DNA of 64,000 bases from NCBI GenBank assembly GCA_963835165.1, contig CAWIGD010000015.1, positions 1 through 64,000 on the forward strand, in the 5' to 3' direction. Below are positions 27,096 through 36,982 of the stretch, piece after piece. The number at the start of each line of letters is the position of its first letter. Position 1 is the stretch's first letter. A program made the translations under genes and the position numbers. The DNA is from VAZQ01 sp963835165 (GTDB taxonomy: Bacteria > Pseudomonadota > Alphaproteobacteria > Rhizobiales > Xanthobacteraceae). The notes below the pieces were generated by a model. It saw only the letters and a program-made list of their open reading frames with translations, was not told the origin of the DNA and searched no databases.

Positions 27096-28247
27096 ATGTC
27101 GCGCGTCACTGCCATCGGTCTGATGAGCGGCACCTCCTATGACGGGGTCGACGTCGCGCTGCTCGAGACCGACGGCGAGGAGATCGGCCGCCTCGGCCCC
27201 ACCGGATACCGGCCCTATAGCGACCAGGAACGCGACCTGCTGCGGCGCGCGATCGCGGTCGCGACCAATCTCAACAACCGCACCGAGCGGCCCAAACTCC
27301 TCGCCCAGGTCGAAGAACTCGTGACCGACATGCATGCCGAGGCGGTGGAAGCGTTCCTGGCGGCCAACGGGATGGCGCCGAGTTCGATCGGCGTGGTCGG
27401 TTTCCACGGCCAGACCGTTCTGCACCGGCCCGAACGCGGCCTCACGGTCCAGCTCGGCAATGGGCGGGCGCTCGCCGCCCGGCTGGGGATTCCGGTGGTC
27501 TATGACTTCCGGGCCGCCGATGTCGCCGCCGGCGGGCAGGGCGCCCCGGTCGTGCCGGTCTTCCATCGCGCCCTGGTGCGCCTGCTCAAGCGCGCGCATC
27601 CCGTCGGCGTGCTCAATCTCGGCGGCGTCGCCAACGTGACCTTCATCAACGGCAATGCCGATCTGATCGCCTTCGACACCGGCCCCGGCAATGCGTTGAT
27701 CGACGACTTCGTGCGGCTGCGGACCGGGCAGCCGCAGGACGACGAAGGACGCGCGGGGGCGGCGGGCAAGGTCGACGAGGACGCGGTCGCGCGGGTTCTG
27801 GCACACCCGTTTTTCGCCAAGCCTCCACCCAAGTCGCTCGACCGCAATGCCTTCCGCCAATGGGTGGTGGAAGAAGGACGGCTCGCCAGCAAGAGCACCG
27901 AGGATGGCGTGGCGACGCTCACGGCGATCACGGCGGCGGCGGTGGCGCAGGCGACCAAGGTGTTGCCGCGCGCGCCGGCGGGCTGGCTGGTCGCCGGCGG
28001 CGGCACGCGCAATCCGACCCTGATGCGAATGCTGGCGCAGCGGCTGGCGCCGGTCGGCATCGAGACCGCCGGCGCGGTCGGCTGGTCGGCCGATGCGCTC
28101 GAGGCACAGGCCTTTGGCTATCTCGCGGTACGGACGCTCAAGGGCTTGCCGCTCACCTTTCCCACCACCACGGGCGTGCCGCGGCCCCTCACCGGCGGCG
28201 TGCTGGCGCGCAAATCAGATGGGGCGTCGGGTCCGTCCCGGGCCTAA
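27096..28247 (+). CDS. anmK: anhydro-N-acetylmuramic acid kinase
   Basis: This 383-aa ASKHA-fold kinase opens and phosphorylates 1,6-anhydro-MurNAc to MurNAc-6-P during peptidoglycan recycling. The N-terminal GLMSGTSYDGVDVALLE is diagnostic. FHGQTVLH and the FDTGPGNALIDDF segment form the nucleotide and sugar site. Length is normal for the family. It sits beside tyrS. Confidence 0.95.
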   Translation: MSRVTAIGLMSGTSYDGVDVALLETDGEEIGRLGPTGYRPYSDQERDLLRRAIAVATNLNNRTERPKLLAQVEELVTDMHAEAVEAFLAANGMAPSSIGVVGFHGQTVLHRPERGLTVQLGNGRALAARLGIPVVYDFRAADVAAGGQGAPVVPVFHRALVRLLKRAHPVGVLNLGGVANVTFINGNADLIAFDTGPGNALIDDFVRLRTGQPQDDEGRAGAAGKVDEDAVARVLAHPFFAKPPPKSLDRNAFRQWVVEEGRLASKSTEDGVATLTAITAAAVAQATKVLPRAPAGWLVAGGGTRNPTLMRMLAQRLAPVGIETAGAVGWSADALEAQAFGYLAVRTLKGLPLTFPTTTGVPRPLTGGVLARKSDGASGPSRA

Positions 28248-28249
28248 GT

Positions 28250-28303
28250 GCGTTGATTCCGAAGTTGGCGTCAGGGGTGCCGCGAGAGTTTGCGAACATC
28301 GGA
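28250..28303. repeat. intergenic repeat copy (TTCCGAAGTT family)
   Basis: The segment between anmK and the hydrolase carries GATTCCGAAGTTGGCG and, inverted, GCGAGAGTTTGCGAACATCGGA. The reverse complement of the latter closely matches 36377-36403 (TCCGAAGTTCGCACACCCTC). It is an imperfect hairpin and could end transcription from both sides. Confidence 0.5.
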
Positions 28304-28373
28304 AACTAGAGCGACATCCCCGATGTCGAAGCGCGGCCAAGTCTTTGCCTGACCGCGCGTCGACCGGAGGTGC

Positions 28374-29036
28374 TCAGGCCGCGCTCGGCTTGCGCTCGAT
28401 CTTGAGACGCTTGTCGAGATAGCCGCTGATCGCCTGCATCAGCGGCTCGACCTTGCCGTCAAAGAAATGGTTGGCGCCCGGGATCACCTTCTGCTCGATC
28501 ACGATGCCTTTCTGGGTCTTGAGCTTGTCGACCAGGCCGGTGACGTCCTTGTGCGGCACCACGGCATCCTTGTCGCCGTGGACGATCATGCCCGAGGACG
28601 GGCAGGGGGCGAGAAACGAAAAATCGTAGAGATTGGCGGGCGGAGCGATCGAGATGAAACCCTCGATTTCAGGCCGCCGCATCAGCAGCTGCATGCCGAT
28701 CCAGGCGCCGAACGAGAAGCCGGCGATCCAGCAGCTGCGCGCCTCCGGGTTGATCGACTGCGCCCAATCGAGCGCCGAAGCCGCATCCGACAACTCGCCC
28801 TGACCATGGTCGAACGAGCCCTGGCTCCTGCCGACGCCGCGGAAGTTGAACCGCAGCACGGAGAAGTTCCGGTGCACAAAAGCGTAGTAGATCTGGTAGA
28901 TGATCTGATGGTTCATCGTGCCCCCGAATTGCGGGTGGGGATGGAGCACGATCCCGATCGGCGCGTTCTTCTGCCGGGCCGGATGATAGCGTCCCTCGAT
29001 GCGCCCGGCCGCGCCGGTGAAAATGACCTCGGGCAT
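28374..29036 (-). CDS. alpha/beta hydrolase
   Basis: This 220-aa serine hydrolase-fold protein has the nucleophile elbow GFSFGAW, an HGDKDAVVP segment carrying the likely Asp, and the late His in GANHFFDGK. The LHPHPQFGGTMNHQ segment marks the short dienelactone-hydrolase-like family often found beside suf or anmK genes in this order. The ATG at 29036 gives the standard N-terminus (MPEVIFTGAAG). It is divergent from the suf operon. The substrate is unknown. Confidence 0.85.
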   Translation of the reverse strand: MPEVIFTGAAGRIEGRYHPARQKNAPIGIVLHPHPQFGGTMNHQIIYQIYYAFVHRNFSVLRFNFRGVGRSQGSFDHGQGELSDAASALDWAQSINPEARSCWIAGFSFGAWIGMQLLMRRPEIEGFISIAPPANLYDFSFLAPCPSSGMIVHGDKDAVVPHKDVTGLVDKLKTQKGIVIEQKVIPGANHFFDGKVEPLMQAISGYLDKRLKIERKPSAA

Positions 29037-29101
29037 GAATGTTCGAACCTCGATTGGACGGTTTAGCTCTGGCCCGCCGCCGCACACCCGTCAGAGCATG
29101 C

Positions 29102-29130
29102 TTGACGGCAGCAGTGCCTGTACGTAACTA
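29102..29130 (+). promoter_or_regulatory. sigma-70-type promoter of the suf operon
   Basis: TTGACG (29102-29107) and TAACTA (29125-29130) are separated by 17 bases, the standard spacing, and point towards the cysteine desulfurase gene. The -10 box directly abuts the Irr-type palindrome, so a bound repressor would block polymerase. Confidence 0.6.
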
Positions 29131-29147
29131 TCTAGAACCATTCTAGA
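29131..29147 (+). promoter_or_regulatory. Irr-type iron control element (ICE) operator
   Basis: TCTAGAACCATTCTAGA is a perfect 7-3-7 palindrome. It closely resembles the Irr box of Hyphomicrobiales (TTTAGAA-N3-TTCTAAA type) and stands right at the start of the suf operon, a known Irr target. It would tie Fe-S cluster assembly to iron and haem status. One base in each half differs from the usual TTT/AAA ends. Confidence 0.65.
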
Positions 29148-29298
29148 ATTTGGCGAGCAGGACCGCCGACGGCAGGCGCGGGTGGTCGCGGCGGGCGCTT
29201 TTTAGCACGGGTGCGGGGGCAAAAAGCAAGTGTTTCGAAGGGTGTTGGGCTTGCCATCGGCTTTGGACTACAACGGGGCCGCACCGCGATCAGAGGCC

Positions 29299-30465
29299 AT
29301 GACCGACCGTATCTACCTCGACTGGAACGCAACCGCTCCGCTGCGGCCGCAAGCACGCGCCGCCGCGCTGGCAGCGCTCGACAGTTCCGGCAATCCGTCC
29401 TCGGTGCACGCCGAGGGCCGCGCCGCCCGCCGCCTGATCGAGGAGGCCCGGGAAAAAGTCGCCGCGCTCGTCGCGGCCGAGCCGCGCAACGTGGTGTTCA
29501 CCTCAGGGGGCACGGAAGCCAACATGCTGGCGCTCACGCCGGCAAGCGGACCTGATGGGAAGGCGCCTGACAGACTGCTGATCTCGGCGCTCGAGCATCC
29601 GTCCGTGCTGGCCGGGGGACGGTTTGCAGCCGCGGCCGTGCAGAGGGTGCCGGCCACCGGCGATGGGCGGATCGACCTCGCCGCGCTTGCCGATGCCCTG
29701 GCGGCGCTGGAGGGCCGCCGGGCGCTGGTTTCTCTGATGCTCGCCAATAACGAAACCGGCGTTGTTCAACCGGTTTCTGAGGCTGCTCGCCTGACCCATG
29801 AAGCGGGCGGCGTCCTGCACGTCGACGCGGTCCAGGCGGCTGGAAGAATTCCGTGTGATATCAATGCTATCGGCGCCGACCTTCTTACGCTTTCTGGGCA
29901 CAAGATCGGCGCGCTCAAGGGCGTGGGCGCTGTTGTCAGGCGCGATGCGGCGGTGCCGTTTCCGGCTCCGCTGATCAGGGGCGGCGGCCAGGAGCGCGGC
30001 GCGCGGGCAGGGACCGAGAACGTGGCCGGCATCGCTGCCTTTGGCGCGGCGGCAGCGGCGGCGCTCGTGGACCTGGGCGCTGAAGCCGGGGACATGAGGG
30101 CGCTGCGCGACCGGTTCGAGGCGGGCCTCAGGTCGGCTTCGCCCGACATCGTGGTGTTCGGGGCCGGGGCCGAACGGCTCCCCAACACCACACTGTTCGC
30201 CCTCAACGGCATGAAGGCGGAGACCGCGGTCATTGCCTTCGATCTAGAGGGGGTGGCCGTGTCGTCGGGCGCGGCCTGCTCCTCGGGCAAGGTCCAGCCC
30301 TCGCATGTGCTCGCGGCCATGGGAGTTCCGCCCCAGCTGGCCCGCGCCGCGGTGCGCGTGAGTCTCGGCCCGACCACCACGCAATCCGAGATCGATCGCA
30401 CGATCCAGGCTTGGATTAGAATCTCTTCAGTATTACGTAAGGAGACACGAGGCATCGCCGCCTGA
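29299..30465 (+). CDS. cysteine desulfurase, IscS/NifS type, first gene of the suf operon
   Basis: This 388-aa PLP enzyme takes sulfur from cysteine to a protein persulfide for Fe-S assembly. It has the PLP lysine segment LSGHKIGALKG and the mobile-loop Cys of group I desulfurases (SSGAACSSGK). The ATG at 29299 has AGAGG upstream and begins MTDRIYLDWNATAP, the standard N-terminus. It leads the suf operon; SufS at 34306 is a second, group II desulfurase in the same unit. Confidence 0.9.
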   Translation: MTDRIYLDWNATAPLRPQARAAALAALDSSGNPSSVHAEGRAARRLIEEAREKVAALVAAEPRNVVFTSGGTEANMLALTPASGPDGKAPDRLLISALEHPSVLAGGRFAAAAVQRVPATGDGRIDLAALADALAALEGRRALVSLMLANNETGVVQPVSEAARLTHEAGGVLHVDAVQAAGRIPCDINAIGADLLTLSGHKIGALKGVGAVVRRDAAVPFPAPLIRGGGQERGARAGTENVAGIAAFGAAAAAALVDLGAEAGDMRALRDRFEAGLRSASPDIVVFGAGAERLPNTTLFALNGMKAETAVIAFDLEGVAVSSGAACSSGKVQPSHVLAAMGVPPQLARAAVRVSLGPTTTQSEIDRTIQAWIRISSVLRKETRGIAA

Positions 30466-30549
30466 AGCGAGGTCTAGGCACGCCACAGCGACCACGACCA
30501 TAACCGACTGATCCAACCCGCGGTCCTTGAAACCGCGGCGGAGGGAAGA

Positions 30550-32061
30550 ATGCCGGCCGTACAAGAGACCGTCGAGCGGGTCCGCCGCCTCGACGTCGAC
30601 CAATATAAATACGGGTTCGTGACGGACATCGAATCCGACAAGGCCCCCAAGGGCCTGTCCGAAGATATCGTCCGCTTCATCTCGGCCAAGAAAAATGAGC
30701 CCGAGTGGATGCTCGCGTGGCGGCTCGACGCCTATCGGCGCTGGCTCACCATGCGCGAGCCCCTGTGGGCGCGCGTGAACTACGGTCCGATCGACTATCA
30801 GGACCTCTATTACTATTCGGCGCCGAAGAAGAAGGACGGCCCGAAGTCGCTCGACGAGATCGACCCCGAGATCCTCAAAACTTACGACAAGCTCGGCATT
30901 CCGCTGCGCGAGCGGGAGGCGCTGCTGGGCGTGCAGCGGCCGGCAGGGGAAGCAGACGAGGGCGAAGGCGGAACCGGCTACGGCCGGGTCGCGGTCGACG
31001 CGGTGTTCGATTCGGTCTCGGTCGCGACCACGTTCCAGGCGGAACTTGCCAAGGCCGGCGTCCTGTTCATGCCGATCTCCGAGGCGCTGCACAAACATCC
31101 CGACCTGGTGAAGAAGTATCTCGGCACCGTGGTGCCGAGTTCCGACAATTTCTTCGCCACGCTCAACGCGGCGGTGTTCTCCGACGGTTCCTTCGTCTAC
31201 GTGCCGCCGGGCGTGCGCTGCCCGATGGAACTTTCCACCTATTTTCGCATCAACGAGCGCAATACCGGCCAGTTCGAGCGCACCCTCATCATCGCCGACA
31301 AGGGCTCCTATGTGAGCTATCTCGAGGGCTGCACCGCGCCGATGCGCGATGAGAACCAGCTGCACGCCGCCGTGGTCGAGCTCGTCGCGCTCGACGACGC
31401 CGAGATCAAGTATTCGACCATTCAGAACTGGTATCCCGGCGACGCCAACGGGCGCGGCGGCGTCTACAATTTCGTCACCAAGCGCGGCGACTGCCGCGGC
31501 GTGAACTCGAAGATTTCCTGGACCCAGCTCGAGACCGGCTCGGCCATCACCTGGAAATACCCGAGCTGCATCCTGAGAGGCGACAATTCCCGCGGGGAAT
31601 TCTATTCGATCGCCATCTCGAACGGCCATCAGCAGGTCGATTCCGGCACCAAGATGCTGCATCTGGGCAAGAACACGACCAGCCGCATCATCTCCAAGGG
31701 CATCGCGGCGGGCCACTCCGACAACACCTATCGCGGGCTCGTCACCGCGCACCGCCGGGCGAAGGGCGCGCGCAACTTCACCAACTGCGACTCGCTCCTG
31801 ATCGGCGACAAGTGCGGCGCCCATACCGTGCCCTATATCGAGGCGAAGAACTCCTCCGCGGTGTTCGAGCACGAGGCCACCACCTCGAAGATCTCCGAGG
31901 ACACGTTGTTTTATTGCCGGCAGCGCGGCCTTTCGGCAGAGGATGCCGTCGCGCTCGTCGTCAACGGTTTCGTCAAGGACGTGCTGCAGCAGCTCCCCAT
32001 GGAATTCGCCGTCGAGGCGCAGAAGCTGATCTCGATCAGCTTGGAGGGCAGCGTCGGCTAG
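30550..32061 (+). CDS. sufB: Fe-S cluster assembly scaffold SufB
   Basis: This 503-aa subunit of the SufBCD scaffold is where Fe-S clusters are built. The family markers are clear: SVATTFQAELAKAGVLFMPI, the QNWYPGDANGRGGVYNF segment, and DSLLIGDKCGAHTVPYIEAKN near the C-terminal active region with its Cys. It lies 84 bases after the desulfurase gene and precedes sufC. Confidence 0.96.
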   Translation: MPAVQETVERVRRLDVDQYKYGFVTDIESDKAPKGLSEDIVRFISAKKNEPEWMLAWRLDAYRRWLTMREPLWARVNYGPIDYQDLYYYSAPKKKDGPKSLDEIDPEILKTYDKLGIPLREREALLGVQRPAGEADEGEGGTGYGRVAVDAVFDSVSVATTFQAELAKAGVLFMPISEALHKHPDLVKKYLGTVVPSSDNFFATLNAAVFSDGSFVYVPPGVRCPMELSTYFRINERNTGQFERTLIIADKGSYVSYLEGCTAPMRDENQLHAAVVELVALDDAEIKYSTIQNWYPGDANGRGGVYNFVTKRGDCRGVNSKISWTQLETGSAITWKYPSCILRGDNSRGEFYSIAISNGHQQVDSGTKMLHLGKNTTSRIISKGIAAGHSDNTYRGLVTAHRRAKGARNFTNCDSLLIGDKCGAHTVPYIEAKNSSAVFEHEATTSKISEDTLFYCRQRGLSAEDAVALVVNGFVKDVLQQLPMEFAVEAQKLISISLEGSVG

Positions 32062-32072
32062 GACGGGTTAGC

Positions 32073-32118
32073 CCTCGTCCTTCGAAGACGCCGCCTTCGG
32101 CGGCCCCCCGGGACGAGG
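32073..32118. repeat. palindromic repeat between sufB and sufC
   Basis: CCTCGTC (32073-32079) pairs with GACGAGG (32112-32118), and inside them GCCGCC-TTC-GGCGGC (32090-32104) forms a perfect hairpin. The sequence belongs to the CCTTCGAGG/GCCTTCGGC intergenic repeat type also seen after sufD. Inside an operon it could stabilise mRNA or tune the expression of sufC. Confidence 0.6.
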
Positions 32119-32141
32119 ATCAAGGCAAGGAAGTCGTTCGA

Positions 32142-32897
<756 letters not shown>

Positions 32898-32904
32898 GGT
32901 TGCG

Positions 32905-34236
32905 ATGAACGTCGAGGTCCGCCCGATCAAGACTGGGGCCGAAACCGCGCTGGCGACGAATTTCGCCATGGTGAAGCGTGCGCTTCCGGGCGCGGCGGCG
33001 GTCGCTGCGTTGCGCGAAAATGCTTTCCGGCGGTTCGAGACCGAAGGGCTGCCGCACCGCCGCGTCGAGGAATGGAAATATACCGACCTGCGCGCGCTCA
33101 TGCGCGACGCCAAGCCGCTCGCGGGCGTGCCCGATGCGGCCGCGAAGGCGCGCGCCAGGCAGGCGATCACCACGCTCCCTTCGATCGATGCGCGTGCGAT
33201 CGTCTTCGTCGATGGCGCCTTCGTGCCGGAACTCTCCGATCTTGCCGACCTGGAAACGGGCCTCACCATCGGCTCGATGGCGCAGCGGCTCGCGGGCGGC
33301 GATCCGCATCTCCTGGCCCATCTGGGCAAGCTGGTGCCGACCGACGACGTGGCGGTCGCGCTCAATACTGCGTTCATGGGTGACGGCGCGGTGATCCATG
33401 TCGCGGAGGGTGTCGCGCTGGCGCGGCCGATCCATCTCATGTTCGTGAATGCGGGCAAGGAGCCGGCCTCGATATTCGTCCGCTCGCTTGTCGTGATCGA
33501 GAACGGCGCGCGCGCCATGCTGGTGGAAAGCCATGTCGGTTCGAATGCCGGCGAGGACCAGGTGAATGCGGCGCTCGAGCTCAAGGTCGGCGACGCGGCG
33601 CACGTCGACCACATCAAGATCACCGGCGAGGGCGCGGGCGCCCTGCATGTCTCCAGCTTGATGGCGACGATCGGCGCGCATGCCCGCTTCAACGAGTTCC
33701 TGTTCACCACCGGCGCCGCCGTGGTGCGCAACCAGATGTTCGTGCGCTTCGCCGGGCAGGGCACCGTCGCCGGGGTCCGGGGCGCGAGCCTGCTCAGGGG
33801 CCGCCAGCATACCGACACGACACTGGTCGCCGATCACGCCGTTGCCGACTGCACCAGCCGCGAGGTGTTCAAGTCGGTGCTCGACGACGAGAGCCGCAGC
33901 GTCTTCCAGGGCAAGATCATCGTGCGCCGGCACGCGCAGAAAACCGACGCCAAAATGGCGACGCACGCGCTGCTGCTGTCGGACACTGCCGAGGCCGACA
34001 ACAAGCCCGAACTCGAGATCTTTGCCGACGACGTGCAGTGCGGCCATGGCGCGACCTCGGGCGATCTCGACGAGGATCTGTTGTTCTATCTCAGGGCGCG
34101 CGGCATTCCGGCCATGGAGGCCGAGGCGCTGCTGATCCAGGCCTTCGTCGGCGAGGCGGTGGAGGGAATCGAGCACGCCGGCCTGCGCGACGCGCTGATG
34201 GATCAGGTCGTCGCCTGGCTTGCGGCACGGAAGTAA
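32905..34236 (+). CDS. sufD: Fe-S assembly protein SufD
   Basis: This 443-aa beta-helix partner of SufB is needed for iron entry into the scaffold. It has the N-terminal EEWKYTDLRAL motif, the central parallel beta-helix and the conserved C-terminal segment KPELEIFADDVQCGHGAT. Its diverged N-terminal half and normal length fit SufD rather than SufB. It is coupled to sufC by a 7-base gap. Confidence 0.95.
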   Translation: MNVEVRPIKTGAETALATNFAMVKRALPGAAAVAALRENAFRRFETEGLPHRRVEEWKYTDLRALMRDAKPLAGVPDAAAKARARQAITTLPSIDARAIVFVDGAFVPELSDLADLETGLTIGSMAQRLAGGDPHLLAHLGKLVPTDDVAVALNTAFMGDGAVIHVAEGVALARPIHLMFVNAGKEPASIFVRSLVVIENGARAMLVESHVGSNAGEDQVNAALELKVGDAAHVDHIKITGEGAGALHVSSLMATIGAHARFNEFLFTTGAAVVRNQMFVRFAGQGTVAGVRGASLLRGRQHTDTTLVADHAVADCTSREVFKSVLDDESRSVFQGKIIVRRHAQKTDAKMATHALLLSDTAEADNKPELEIFADDVQCGHGATSGDLDEDLLFYLRARGIPAMEAEALLIQAFVGEAVEGIEHAGLRDALMDQVVAWLAARK

Positions 34237-34244
34237 CTCACCGG

Positions 34245-34290
34245 CCGTCCTCCTTCGAGGCCGCCTTCGGCCAGCACCTCAGGATGACGG
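34245..34290. repeat. palindromic repeat between sufD and sufS
   Basis: CCGTC...GACGG ends enclose TCCTTCGAGGCCGCCTTCGG and CACCTCAGGAT. This is the common Hyphomicrobiales intergenic palindrome (the inverse reads ATCCTGAGGTG...CCTCGAAGGA). It fills most of the 69-base gap. Confidence 0.6.
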
Positions 34291-34305
34291 GCACAGAGGC
34301 GAAAC

Positions 34306-35547
34306 ATGCACGAAGCCGTCACCAACGGCGCCTATGACGTCAACCGCATCCGCGAGGATTTTCCCATCCTCGCCATGCCGGTTTACGGCAAGCCGCTCGT
34401 CTATCTCGACAACGCGGCCTCGGCGCAAAAGCCGAAGGCGGTGCTCGACCGCCTCCAGCACGCCTACACCGCCGAATACGCCAATGTGCACCGCGGCCTG
34501 CACTACCTCGCCAACGCCGCGACCGAAGCCTACGAGGGCGCGCGCGAGAAAGTCCGCGCCTTCCTCAACGCGGCGCGCACGGAAGAGATCATCTTCACCC
34601 GCAACGCCACCGAGGCCATCAACCTGGTCGCCTACACGTTCGGGCGCGAGCGCATCAAGGCCGGCGACGAGATCGTGCTCTCGATCATGGAGCACCATTC
34701 CAACATCGTGCCCTGGCACTTCCTGCGCGAGCGCCAGGGCGCGGTGCTCAAGTGGGCGCCGGTCGACGAGGACGGCAATTTCCTGATCGAGGAATTCGAG
34801 AAGCTGCTCTCGCCGCGCACCAAGATGGTCGCGATCACCCACATGTCGAACATGCTCGGCACCCTGGTGCCGGTGAAAGAGGTGGTGCGCCGCGCCCATG
34901 CCCGCGGCATTCCGGTGCTCCTGGACGGCGCCCAGGCCGCCGTCCATCTCGACGTCGACGTGCAGGACATCGGCTGCGATTTCTATGCCGTCACCGGCCA
35001 CAAGCTCTACGGCCCGACCGGCATCGGCGTGCTCTACGGCAAGCACGAGCATCTCGAGGCCATGCCGCCGTTCAACGGCGGCGGCGAGATGATCCGCGAA
35101 GTGTACGAGGATCGCATCACCTACGGCGAGCCGCCGCATAAATTCGAGGCCGGGACGCCCCCGATCGTGCAGGCAATCGGGCTGGGCGCCGCCATCGACT
35201 ATATCAATTCGGTCGGCAAGGCGCGGATCAGAAGCCACGAGGCCGGGCTCCTGGCCCATGCCCAGGAGCGGCTGCGCGAGATCAACTCGCTGCGCATCTT
35301 CGGGACCGCCAAGGACAAGGGCCCGATCGTGTCGTTCGAGATCAAGGGCGCCCATCCGCACGACGTCGCCACCATCATCGACCGTTCGGGCATCGCGGTG
35401 CGCGCCGGCACCCATTGCGTGATGCCGCTGTTGTCCCGCTTCGGCGTGAGCGCCACTTGCCGGGCCTCATTCGGCCTTTACAACACGCGCGCCGAGGTCG
35501 ACGGGCTTGCGCAGGCCTTGATCAAGGCGCAGGGTTTCTTTGCATGA
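34306..35547 (+). CDS. sufS: cysteine desulfurase SufS (group II)
   Basis: This 413-aa PLP enzyme supplies sulfur to SufB. It has the PLP lysine in TGHKLYGPTGIG and the catalytic Cys in the group II loop RAGTHCVMPLL. The N-terminus (VYLDNAASAQKP) is typical. Its stop codon overlaps the start of sufT (ATGA). The operon also has an IscS-type enzyme at its head, so two desulfurases are co-transcribed. No SufE or SufU partner is seen in this window. Confidence 0.95.
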   Translation: MHEAVTNGAYDVNRIREDFPILAMPVYGKPLVYLDNAASAQKPKAVLDRLQHAYTAEYANVHRGLHYLANAATEAYEGAREKVRAFLNAARTEEIIFTRNATEAINLVAYTFGRERIKAGDEIVLSIMEHHSNIVPWHFLRERQGAVLKWAPVDEDGNFLIEEFEKLLSPRTKMVAITHMSNMLGTLVPVKEVVRRAHARGIPVLLDGAQAAVHLDVDVQDIGCDFYAVTGHKLYGPTGIGVLYGKHEHLEAMPPFNGGGEMIREVYEDRITYGEPPHKFEAGTPPIVQAIGLGAAIDYINSVGKARIRSHEAGLLAHAQERLREINSLRIFGTAKDKGPIVSFEIKGAHPHDVATIIDRSGIAVRAGTHCVMPLLSRFGVSATCRASFGLYNTRAEVDGLAQALIKAQGFFA

Positions 35548-35954
35548 CCGATGACGAAAACCAAACTCCTGCAACGGCCGCGGCCCCGTCGGCCGAGGCT
35601 TCGCCCGCGTCCAGCGCCGGCGCGCCATCCGCGTTGCCGGAAGAGGAGTTGACGCGGCTGACCGACGGCATCATCGCCGCGCTCAAGACCGTGTACGATC
35701 CGGAAATCCCGTCCGACATCTACGAGCTCGGTCTGATCTACAAGATCGACATCGCCGACGATCGCGCCGTGGCGATCGAGATGACGCTCACCACGCCCAA
35801 TTGCCCCTCGGCGCAGGAGCTGCCGACCATGGTGGAAAACGCGGCCGCCAGCGTACCCGGGGTCGGCGAGGTCAAGGTCAATATCGTGTGGGATCCGCCC
35901 TGGGACCCGAGCCGGATGTCGGACGAAGCCCGCGCCGTCCTCAACATGTGGTGA
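35544..35954 (+). CDS. sufT: Fe-S assembly protein SufT (MIP18/DUF59 family)
   Basis: This 136-aa protein has an Ala/Pro-rich N-terminal tail of about 33 residues, then a DUF59 domain with YDPEIPSDIYELGLIYK and TTPNCPSAQELP, including the conserved Cys. SufT proteins help mature Fe-S enzymes under high demand. Its start overlaps the sufS stop by 4 bases. Confidence 0.92.
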   Translation: MTDDENQTPATAAAPSAEASPASSAGAPSALPEEELTRLTDGIIAALKTVYDPEIPSDIYELGLIYKIDIADDRAVAIEMTLTTPNCPSAQELPTMVENAAASVPGVGEVKVNIVWDPPWDPSRMSDEARAVLNMW

Positions 35955-35957
35955 GGC

Positions 35958-36368
35958 GTGAAGCTCGACCGCGTGATCGAGACCAGCCTCTATGTCGATG
36001 ATCTCGACCGTGCGGCGAAGTTCTACGAGCAGGTGCTGCGGCTTCCCGCGTTGACCAGCGACAAGCGCTTTCGCGCCTACGACGTCGGCGGTCAAAGCGT
36101 GCTGTTGTTGTTTCGCCGCGGCGCCACCCTCGAAACGGTGCACATGCCCGGTGGAACCATTCCCCCGCATGACGGCCATGGGCCGCTGCACATCGCATTT
36201 GCCGTCGCGGCGGACGCGCTGCCGCAGTGGGAACAAAGGCTGCGGGACGAGGGCATCGAGATCGAAGGCCGCACCGACTGGTCGCGCGGCGGGCACAGCA
36301 TCTATTTCCGCGATCCCGACGGTCATCTGCTCGAACTGGCGACGCCGGGATTGTGGACGATCTACTAG
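35958..36368 (+). CDS. VOC (glyoxalase/bleomycin-resistance fold) protein
   Basis: This 136-aa protein has two beta-alpha-beta-beta-beta halves. ETSLYVDDLDRAAKFYEQVL gives the first metal-ligand region, and HIAF and HLLELATPGLW carry the later His and Glu. The start is GTG at 35958, 3 bases after sufT. It may be a lyase or dioxygenase-type enzyme or a resistance protein. It sits inside the suf transcription unit without an obvious link to Fe-S assembly. Confidence 0.85.
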   Translation: MKLDRVIETSLYVDDLDRAAKFYEQVLRLPALTSDKRFRAYDVGGQSVLLLFRRGATLETVHMPGGTIPPHDGHGPLHIAFAVAADALPQWEQRLRDEGIEIEGRTDWSRGGHSIYFRDPDGHLLELATPGLWTIY

Positions 36369-36370
36369 TG

Positions 36371-36423
36371 TCCCGATTCCGAAGTTCGCACACCCTCGCG
36401 GCCCTAATAATAGGAACTTCAAA
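36371..36423. repeat. intergenic repeat copy (TCCCGATTCCGAAG family)
   Basis: TCCCGATTCCGAAG (36371-36384) is identical to 60126-60139, and the next 20 bases match the inverted copy near 28282-28303. GAAGTTC and, later, GAACTTC form a hairpin. The rest of the 219-bp gap before sufA holds no gene. Confidence 0.55.
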
Positions 36424-36587
36424 TCCGCCGCACTAGCGCGGATTCGCGCCATGTGTGGCCCTGGAATTCATCCAATAACCGCGGCGGCGCGGGAGCCCGG
36501 CCTTCACAAGACCAAATTCGTTGTTATTTTAACCCCATAGTGGATTCCGCTGCCGGGCCTTGAACCCGGCGACAGGAGAGACCCGAA

Positions 36588-36959
36588 ATGGCCACACCCC
36601 GGCCCAGACTGCAGGCGATCCGTCTGACCGACGCCGCCGCCGAGCGTATCAAATACGTGATGGCGAATGCGGTGCAGCCTATCGTCGGGGTGCGCGTGGG
36701 CGTCAAGAACGGCGGCTGCGCCGGCATGGCTTACACCATGGAATACGCCGAGCGGGTCGAAGCGGCGGACGAGGTGGTCGAGGACAAGGGCGTGCGCGTG
36801 CTGATCGATCCCAAGGCCGTGCTGTTCCTGATCGGCACCGAGATGGATTACAAGACCGAGAAGCTGTCCGCGCAATTCGTGTTCAACAATCCGAATCAGA
36901 CCTCCGCCTGCGGCTGCGGCGAATCGGTGCAGCTCAAGCCCGCGGCCGAGGCCCATTAG
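36588..36959 (+). CDS. sufA: Fe-S carrier SufA (HesB/IscA family)
   Basis: This 123-aa A-type carrier passes clusters from SufBCD to target proteins. The three conserved cysteines are present: GGCAGM and the C-terminal ACGCGES. A 219-bp gap with a repeat copy separates it from the rest of the operon, so it may have its own promoter. Confidence 0.93.
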   Translation: MATPRPRLQAIRLTDAAAERIKYVMANAVQPIVGVRVGVKNGGCAGMAYTMEYAERVEAADEVVEDKGVRVLIDPKAVLFLIGTEMDYKTEKLSAQFVFNNPNQTSACGCGESVQLKPAAEAH

Positions 36960-36982
36960 GTGCCTGACGGCCGGCCGCATCC

